Origin: Pelomyxa schiedti
Lineage: Eukaryota > Evosea > Pelobiontida > Pelomyxidae
Direction of reading: 5' to 3'
DNA length: 60,879 bases
NCBI GenBank assembly: GCA_020536535.1
Contig: JAHLWZ010000883.1
Coordinates: 1 to 60,879, forward strand
A model generated the notes under the pieces. The model was not told the DNA's origin. It saw only the letters and a program-made list of their open reading frames with translations, and ran no database searches. The position numbers and the translations under genes are program-made. Below are positions 57,362 to 60,879 of this stretch, piece after piece. How positions within the stretch are numbered: position 1 is the stretch's first letter; every line of letters begins with the position of its first letter.

Positions 57362-59683
57362 ATGAGCAGTACCACGGTCCACGCCGACAAGTTTTTACAC
57401 CAACAACACCAAGAGCGTTTGGGTGTTGGCGAAACGCCGGAGTCTTGCTACCTGTTTGTCGGCCAGTTTGGCAGAATACTGCTGGAGCAGCAGTCGAAGA
57501 GGCCCCGCGTCGTCTTCCACCCCCCGCCACTCCCCACTGTGCTTTCGCCGGTCCCGTCGTCGCCCCCTTCCTCCGCGCTTCCCGTCTCCTCGCCGCCTCC
57601 CCTGTCTTGCTCCTCCTCTGGCACCCTCCCCTTCACGCCTTTTTCGTCTATTCCCCCGACGCGGCCTGCTTTGACGGCGCTCCCTGCGTGTGTTGGACTG
57701 GGATTCATGGATTGCACTGAGCATGTGGCCAGGAAAATGCCCCCCTCAGAGCTCCTGGCACTAGAATTGGACTACGTACTTGACCACGGGCCAGGTGGGA
57801 GGCTGTATGGCGTATCAAACAAGCAGTGCCCTACGGGTGCACTCACTAGTCCGGGCACTGTTGCTATTACGACCAGTACAACGGATGGCAGTATTAGTGT
57901 GGGTGATGGTGACAATTCTACTGCTTGTAATCTGGAAGGGGTTGGTACTGCTATCGGTGGCTATTTACCTGGAGGCAATTCTCTTTGTTTTCCCTCGTAT
58001 CCAAATGGAGGCTACAGTGCTACTACCCCTTCTTTCACGGTACTGGCTGATTCCACCGGTACAGGAGCTCCAATTGACGACAAAGCCCCCCCAAGCACTG
58101 TGCGGAATGTCTCAGGAACAATAGTGTCAACCACATTACCGCAACTTCAGTCCCATGTAAATGGCAAAAACGATTACACCTCAAGTGACAATCACACCAC
58201 CGACCAGTATCCTGACATCCATTCGAAGAATCATTTGAGAACTGATAATTCCAACAGTGAGACTAACCGCGGAGTTTCTCGCACCTCTAGAGATAGAAGG
58301 AACCCTCTCCGAAACAGTGGGAATGATATTTCCTCATTCCACAGAGTTGCACATCTCAGAGACTCTAAAGCACATAGACACGATCGGGATCACAGTGGTA
58401 CGGTTTCACACCCAAAAATAAAAGGATTAATTAAAGAAACCCAGAAAGACGTCAGTCACAAAGACATGCCACATCGTATTCCCCTCTTCACAGCTCGGTT
58501 ATTTCACCAGAGTTGTCATCCCCTCGCATTAGAAATGATTACAGCCAACACTTTGTGGACACTGGGCAACGCCCCCAAAACTTTATCCGTGACATCGGAC
58601 TCAAGGACAGATTCTCTGAATACCCCAAACTGGAAAAACTTGTGAAGCTGAAGGACAGAGCTGTAGAGGCTTCTGCCCCACCCGCCATGTGGCTGTCTGC
58701 AGATTTACTCACTTTCGACTTGGAATCCTTGGGAAGCAAATTTGATGTGATATACATTGATCCTCCTTGGGAGGAATATGCAAGGAGGACTGTGGCTGTT
58801 GGTGACCTGGACAAAAAGCTTTTTTGGACATTTGAAGAATTGGTGTGTGACTTGGATTTTATTTGGCGGATGCATCTTCAGCTAATGGCTAAATTTGACA
58901 GCAAACGTTGAAGATAAAGAATATCGCTGAGAAGGAATGCTTTTTGTTCATGTGGTGTGGATCCACTGTGGGCCTGGAGCACGGTAGAGCACTAATGCAA
59001 CATTGGGGGTTTAGGAGATGTGAAGACATTTGTTGGGTGAAAACGAACACAACTACAGTGGTGATCTATGCTCCCTGTTCCGTGCGTCTTCTCACCACTT
59101 AAAGAACAGGGCATGCAAAGAACCTGGTATGGTTTTCCAGTGCACAAAAGAACACTGCCTCATGGGGATAAAGGTTGTCCCTTTATGGTTATCGTATTTA
59201 CTAAATGCGAGTTCTAATAGGGTACTGTGAGAAGGAACCGAGATGGTGTTTACGCTATTCCTTTCTTTTCTCCTCTTTTCTCACCACAAAAAGGACACAT
59301 TATACACTCTAATATTGACACTGATGTAATTGTGTCTGAAGAGCCGCCGCCTGGAAGCCTGCAGAAACCAGAAGAGCTTTATACTATCATTGAACACTTT
59401 TGTAATGGCAGGAGAAGATTGGAACTATTTGGTGATGTTCATGTGCGTTTTCATCCCACGTATTATTCACTCATTCACATTTAGAACATCCGTCGCGGTT
59501 GGGTAACCATTGGGAATAAGCTCCTCACTACATTCTGGGATCCCAAAAAGTACCAGTCATTCTTTGTTGATGGCATTTATGTGCCCACTTCCTCAGGTAG
59601 CGTTTTCCCACCACCCAAATAACCCTAACACACAAATAGAAGTTGAAGAGTTGAGACCCAAGTCACCAACCCGCAATTTTTAA
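57362..59683 (+). CDS. METTL14: METTL14/MTB-type m6A methyltransferase subunit
   Basis: METTL14 partners METTL3 in depositing N6-methyladenosine on mRNA. ATG 57362 ([15 protein letters not shown]) begins a low-complexity N-terminal region of about 370 codons (Pro/Ser, then Thr/Gly, then Asn/Ser/Arg). A 35-nt intron (58476-58510) joins the MT-A70 domain: [141 protein letters not shown] and [12 protein letters not shown]. The stop is at 59683 after [10 protein letters not shown]. The catalytic-site position reads DPPW, as in METTL3 and plant MTB, not the EPPL of animal METTL14. Overall identity still places it with METTL14. Confidence 0.88.
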
Positions 59684-59745
59684 AGGAAAATCAAACAAGG
59701 GAATCCTAGACTTCAGTTCACTTTCACGACTTCTGGAGGGGTTTG

Positions 59746-60643
59746 TTAGAGCAGAATTTTAACTTTTGGAGCCAAGCAAACCTGCAAGAATTTCGCAGCA
59801 ACTGGGTGGGAATCCTCCCAAGAACAGCTGAACTCCTTGTTCTTGGCTGCTATCTCGGGAGTAGTATCGCAGTCCACAAGGGCATCAATGCCCACTGGGG
59901 GGTCTGTGAAAAACACCCTCGTCCACCAATGCATAGCAACGTTCTCCATTGTGTATTTCTTTACTTCGATGTGCACTACCCTCCTAGTGGCATCCCAGTC
60001 CTCCAGTCCCCAGCATGATTCCTACAGAATTAGGATAAGAGATAGTAGTATCTACACCACACTGTACATAGGTGCGGTACCATAAACAATCAATATTAAT
60101 GGCAGTTAATTGAGCAACAGATACTAGTAGGATAGAAACCACGTACCAAGTCCTCGGGGTTTTCGTTGACCGGGTGTGTCAAGTCCCCATCAACATAGCA
60201 CCCCGAAGCCGACACGGGCACCGACGACGAAGACGGGGGCGCGGGCCTTGCTGCCGGCCTTACGGTCAGGTGCGCCGGGGTGTTGCGGTTGTAAGGGGTG
60301 AGCCTGACCACCAGGTCGCGGGCGCGGGTGCCCGACGGCACGAACACGCAGACGTGGAGTTCCTTCTTGGTCTGCCCCCAGATGTGCGTGGCACACTGCC
60401 CCCCGTTGCGTGTGTACTTGGCCCTGTGTGGTTGTTGTTGTTGTGGTTGTTGAGCACCTAGGGTCTGTGCGCGTTGGCGTGTGGTTGGGGTCCGTCGTGG
60501 GTGTGCGTCATGCAGGGCACAGTGGTGGCTTTGTTGTGGACAGAGGGACAAGCGCACAGTAGTCGTGTTTTCGGGAAATCCATCACTTTTGTGAAGATAA
60601 AATTTGGCTGAATAAAATAATCAACAGACCGGAACGCAGTCAT
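59746..60643 (-). CDS. CS (NudC/p23-like) domain protein
   Basis: CS domains act as Hsp90 co-chaperones. The domain reads THIWGQTKKELHVCVFVPSG, TRARDLVVRLTPYNRN, YVDGDLTHPVNENPEDL, then, after a 3' intron of about 130 nt, ESCWGLEDWDATRRVVHIEV, KKYTMENVAMHWWTRVFFTD and PPVGIDALVDCD, with the stop at 59746. The K-K...WW...DP..ID series is typical of NudC-family proteins. The N-terminal exon is uncertain: ATG 60643 (MTAFR) is the furthest candidate, and low-complexity His/Gln/Asn sequence separates it from the domain in a different frame, so at least one intron is unresolved. The start codon lies inside a 67-bp direct repeat, so the promoter is partly duplicated. Confidence 0.68.
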
Positions 60644-60668
60644 TTTCGTTATCGTCGCTCAGGATCGG
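60602..60668. repeat. direct repeat, copy 1
   Basis: A 67-base segment (beginning atttggctgaataaaata and ending cgtcgctcaggatcgg) matches 60695-60761 with three mismatches. It overlaps the presumed start codon of the CS-domain gene (ATG at 60643, complement). Confidence 0.85.
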
Positions 60669-60694
60669 CGGTCTGGTGTTTTTTTTATTCCGCC

Positions 60695-60761
60695 ATTTGG
60701 CTGAATAAAATAATCAACAGACCGGAACGCTGTACTTTTCGTTATCGTCGCTCAGGATCGG
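60695..60761. repeat. direct repeat, copy 2
   Basis: Second copy of the 67-base repeat, 93 bp downstream of copy 1. All three differences fall in a 6-base window (around 60731-60736) where copy 1 has the reverse-strand start codon, so this copy lacks the ATG. The remaining bases to 60879 hold nothing I can identify. Confidence 0.85.
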
Positions 60762-60879
60762 GCCCCCCTCACTAATTATTTTTCTTTATCGTCGGATTCC
60801 AACGCGCCTACATATAAGGAAACTAGATCTCTCCACAGGGCCTCCAAACAGGGAAATAGGCGTAAGAGATCGAATTTAG

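Noticed and set aside
1..60879. Transposable elements or viral insertions
   Set aside because: No reverse transcriptase, integrase, transposase, terminal repeat pair or capsid-like sequence was recognised in any frame.

Overview
This is a nuclear genome segment from a unicellular eukaryote. Almost every gene is split by very short GT-AG introns (25 to about 90 nt, rarely above 130), and open reading frames join in phase only after these are removed. The products are eukaryotic: an NBR1 autophagy receptor, elongin A, the VPS50 tethering subunit, a METTL14-type RNA methyltransferase, PH-RhoGAP, F-box/LRR, a full-size ABCA transporter, and a DENN-WD40 Rab exchange factor. An enkurin-domain gene argues for a cilium or flagellum. 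Ser/Thr/Pro-rich linkers, a GH25 lysozyme and a GH44 glucanase suit a free-living phagotroph. Amoebozoa is my best guess at the lineage, but only a guess. Gene starts and ends below were chosen by hand from splice signals and frame continuity; inner exon borders are approximate unless stated.

Layout. 1-1.7 kb: poorly resolved, with one or two possible small minus-strand genes. 1.9-12.9 kb, minus strand: a C2-DENN-WD40 protein, a small Ser/Thr/Lys-rich protein and an F-box/LRR protein. 13.2-18.0 kb, plus strand: NBR1 and an unusual protein ending in an AadA-type nucleotidyltransferase. 18.1-20.3 kb, minus: elongin A and GH25 lysozyme. 20.4-28.2 kb: GT92 glycosyltransferase (+), a second membrane glycosyltransferase-like gene (-) and VPS50 (+). 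28.3-39.1 kb, minus: MMPL/RND transporter and ABCA transporter. 39.6-42.7 kb, plus: ARM repeat-coiled coil-pseudokinase. 42.8-50.0 kb, minus: enkurin-domain protein, metallo-beta-lactamase-fold hydrolase, RING-H2 ligase, Pho80-like cyclin and PH-PH-RhoGAP. 50.1-60.6 kb: bacterial-type ATP-grasp (+), GH44 with a GPI-like tail (+), bPH2-SHOCT protein (-), a coiled-coil protein (+), METTL14 (+) and a CS/NudC protein (-). A 67-bp direct repeat lies at the right edge.

The genes do not form one pathway. Several concern membrane traffic and degradation (DENN exchange factor, VPS50, NBR1, RhoGAP), others surface carbohydrate synthesis or digestion (GT92, GT-like, GH25, GH44), lipid or solute transport (MMPL, ABCA) and ubiquitin or transcription control (elongin A, F-box, RING, cyclin, METTL14). 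Spacing is tight: convergent genes can be 24 bp apart and divergent starts as little as 88 bp apart. Four genes look bacterial in affinity: the AadA-like domain, the ATP-grasp, MMPL and GH44. All carry introns or are fused to eukaryotic sequence, so they are not contamination.
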